This document shows, in pieces, positions 61,962 to 64,000 of a DNA stretch of 64,000 nt (positions are counted from its first letter, which is position 1; each line of letters begins with the position of its first letter). The stretch covers positions 67,956,025 to 68,020,024 of the forward strand of contig NC_092859.1 in assembly GCF_032062135.1 (NCBI RefSeq), read 5' to 3'. The notes beneath the pieces are model-generated. The model was not told where the DNA came from. It made no database searches and saw only the letters and a program-made list of their open reading frames with translations. The DNA is from Pyxicephalus adspersus (taxonomy: Eukaryota; Chordata; Amphibia; Anura; Pyxicephalidae). The translations under genes were made by a program, and so were the position numbers.

Positions 61962-62992
61962 AATGTCTCTGAAGTGCCAACAGCAGCCTTTACATGATCA
62001 AATCCCACAATGTGTGCAGGTTTTATTCATAAATATACTGTAACAAAACTAATATTTGTTTTCTTGTTCTTGAGAAAATGTGAGCTACAGTACCAGTCAA
62101 GTTGTTTTTTAAGGAGCTGTTAGTGTGTTTAGAAATGTACTCGGCAGTATGTCTCATCTTCCCCAGCCAGCATTGTATAATACAACAGCTGATTAGGATA
62201 TATATCTAGTCAGGACTCAAGTGTGCATGGCTCAAACAGGAAGTCTCACAAATCCCAGGAATACTGCAGTGATCAGTGTGGGCCAGATCCTACTGTTACA
62301 AACTGCTCAAGCAGTGAGGCAGGTGATCACTAATGATTACTAGCATTAACTGATGTGAGATCGCTAATGGGTGAAATCAAGTTTATTTTAAGAATAGTGA
62401 AAACATATGCAGGTGAATAAACACTGTGACAACCAAGAAAATAACAAATATCCCCAAATCCACTAACTAACAAACTAATATCTGAAGCTGGCAAGGGAAG
62501 GGCAGAACCTTAAATAGGGAGCTCGAAGCTGCTTGCATAACAAGTTCTTCCTGAATGTAGTATATTAAGATATACTAATTATATTAAAACATATAGGGGA
62601 CTTGCACAAGAAGCCATGGGACCTTTGCCCTATGATGTCCTACTTTAAAAAGTGACACCACCAACAATGGAGCATAATTTACAGAAATAGAGCAGACACA
62701 CAGAGGTTATATTATAGATTAAAGATTAGAAAAATAAATATTTTTCAGATTTACTACTGAACCTAAAAAGTTTCTATAGAAATGTCGTGCTCATAGGCTA
62801 ATCAATTTGATACTAAATTTTTTTTTTTTTTTTACATTTGCAATTTTTTAAAATATTTTTCCTATTTTATCTAGTTTCATATTTATCTGGAACAGGGGTG
62901 ATTTTCTTAAATGATAACCAAGCTTTTACTTAATGATTTTATTCACAATATACTGCATAACATATGTGGCCAACACAGATGTCTCACACGTT
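61962..62992. other. No gene recognised
   Basis: AT-rich DNA with a T run at 62819-62833. 62200-62370 looks like a degenerate repeat without defined ends. Confidence 0.35.
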
Positions 62993-63214
62993 GGGCCTGA
63001 TTTATTAAAGTTCTCCAAGCCTGGAGAGAATACACTTTCATCAGTGAAGCTGGGTAATCCAGCAAACCTGGAAAGGATTTCCTAAAAGTCATTAGCTATT
63101 TGTTAGCAAATGTTTTGAATCATGTACCAGACTTATTTCGAGTTTGCTGGATCTCCAGCTTCACTGATGAAAGTGTATTTTCACCAGTCTTGGAGAGCTT
63201 TAATTGACTCAAAT
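62993..63214. mobile_element. Palindromic MITE, family A, copy 3
   Basis: Starts GGGCCTGATTTATTAAAGTT and ends near AGAGCTTTAATTGACTCAAA. The inner arms TCATCAGTGAAGCTGGGTAA and GGATCTCCAGCTTCACTGAT are inverted relatives. It is about 1 kb from copy 2 and in similar shape. Confidence 0.85.
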
Positions 63215-63682
63215 TGATGTAGCTTTGTAACTATTATTATATAATTTGATGTTTTTTTTTTGTTTTTTTTTTATATATAAAGAGTGTGAATATCTACATT
63301 TAACATGGTATCAGCCTATTGTAATGCTTTGTAAAACAAAGCTTGACTGGAAAAAGAAGAAAATACAGCACAAGAAGCCAACCAGTTTTGTAGTGCTCAG
63401 GTGCTAACAAAAGACATGCAGATGGCAGGAGCTAGCATTACAGAAAGGTGTTGATTTGTCATCTTCTTCCCCTTTCACTGTCCATTTACAGGCTTGGGGA
63501 GAGAAATAAACGTATTCCTAAACTGCAGTACACAGAAATGGGGTCCCCTGTGTTGCCAGACAGGACAGTAATGGGTAACAGAAATGTGAAAATCTTATAA
63601 ATACCAATTCTATTGCAGGAAAACCAGATACCATGTATTTAATCTGTGACTTTAGTTGCTGGAGTTCAGCTTGAGTTTAAGC
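63215..63682. other. No gene recognised
   Basis: T-rich run at 63251-63272, otherwise unremarkable. Confidence 0.4.
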
Positions 63683-63931
63683 CAGTGGTCGCCAACCCTT
63701 GGGTTGTCACGGACCACTAATTTAATGAACTCCGGACCGCACATGCGCAGAGAGTTATGAGTCACTCGAAGGGGAAGACACTTCCCCCAAAGTGACGTCA
63801 TGATGCCAGAACCGGCCCACTCTCCATCACAGGTCCAAGCCTGCGATGGGAGAGTGTGTTGGTTGTGTCCAGAAACACAATCCTGAGCCTGTGATCCGTA
63901 TGGGGGACATGGTCCGCGGCTCTGACCCTTG
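63683..63931. mobile_element. Short hAT MITE, related to 48829-49133
   Basis: Starts CAGTGGTCGCCAACCCTTGG, the standard end of this hAT family. The interior shares GTGACGTCATGATGCC (against GCATCATGACGTTAC reversed) and a CACAGGCTCAGG-type block in reverse order with the element at 48829. The right end is poorer (GCTCTGACCCTTG); flanks GTTTAAGC and GTTTAGAC are a partial 8-bp match. Confidence 0.65.
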
Positions 63932-64000
63932 GTTTAGACCATTTTGATCTGACCTTTGTAAAAAAACAAAGTATTTGTGCTCAAATCCAAGTAAGATATT

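Noticed and set aside
1..64000. CRISPR array, bacterial operon, defence system or prophage
   Set aside because: Gene density, repeat types and the single GPCR are vertebrate. No regularly spaced repeats or bacterial genes were found.

Overview
The window is non-coding, repeat-rich vertebrate nuclear DNA, almost certainly from a frog. The one intact gene is a single-exon dopamine D1 receptor (DRD1, + strand, 34307-35662). Its protein has the length and C-terminal tail I recall for the Xenopus D1A receptor. The repeats are L2/CR1-like LINE tails, Tx1/L1-like LINEs, hAT and Tc1/mariner relics, palindromic MITEs and a solo LTR. This mix points to an anuran, perhaps a ranoid (inference). No bacterial or viral gene, CRISPR array, tRNA or rRNA was recognised.

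Layout. 1-9 kb holds an L2/CR1 reverse-transcriptase relic, a CGATCG-rich MITE, an L2-like LINE 3' end, a relic of an unnamed protein family (3.7-4.9 kb), a hAT end, and short repeats with a MITE nested inside and an assembly gap. 9-26 kb is mostly AT-rich single-copy-looking DNA upstream of DRD1, with one Tc1/mariner relic and two or three stretches that could be conserved regulatory DNA. 26.6-27.8 kb has a Tx1/L1-like LINE tail and a foldback repeat. 28-34 kb is gene-poor and has two palindromic MITEs. DRD1 and its 3' flank run to 38.6 kb.

38.6-42.7 kb is a nearly full-span but broken Tx1/L1-like LINE on the minus strand. 47.3-49.1 kb has two non-autonomous hAT elements with 8-bp target-site duplications. 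49.3-54.3 kb is the most structured part: a broken LINE adjoins a foldback repeat, one arm of that repeat was hit by an LTR that is now solo, and a 1,279-bp block containing the LTR was then tandemly duplicated with very few differences. 54.3-58.3 kb has a Tc1 relic and a pair of inverted repeat copies. 59-64 kb has a second gap beside a CpG-richer patch, a second relic of the unnamed protein family (60.9-61.4 kb, minus strand), two more palindromic MITEs and a third small hAT element.

I see no multi-gene system. DRD1 stands alone, and the other coding-like sequence is decayed transposon or transposon-like protein. The observations most worth following up are the LTR/foldback/tandem-duplication locus, the unnamed protein family with two relics here, the palindromic MITE families, and the upstream ATGs that abut or overlap the DRD1 start.
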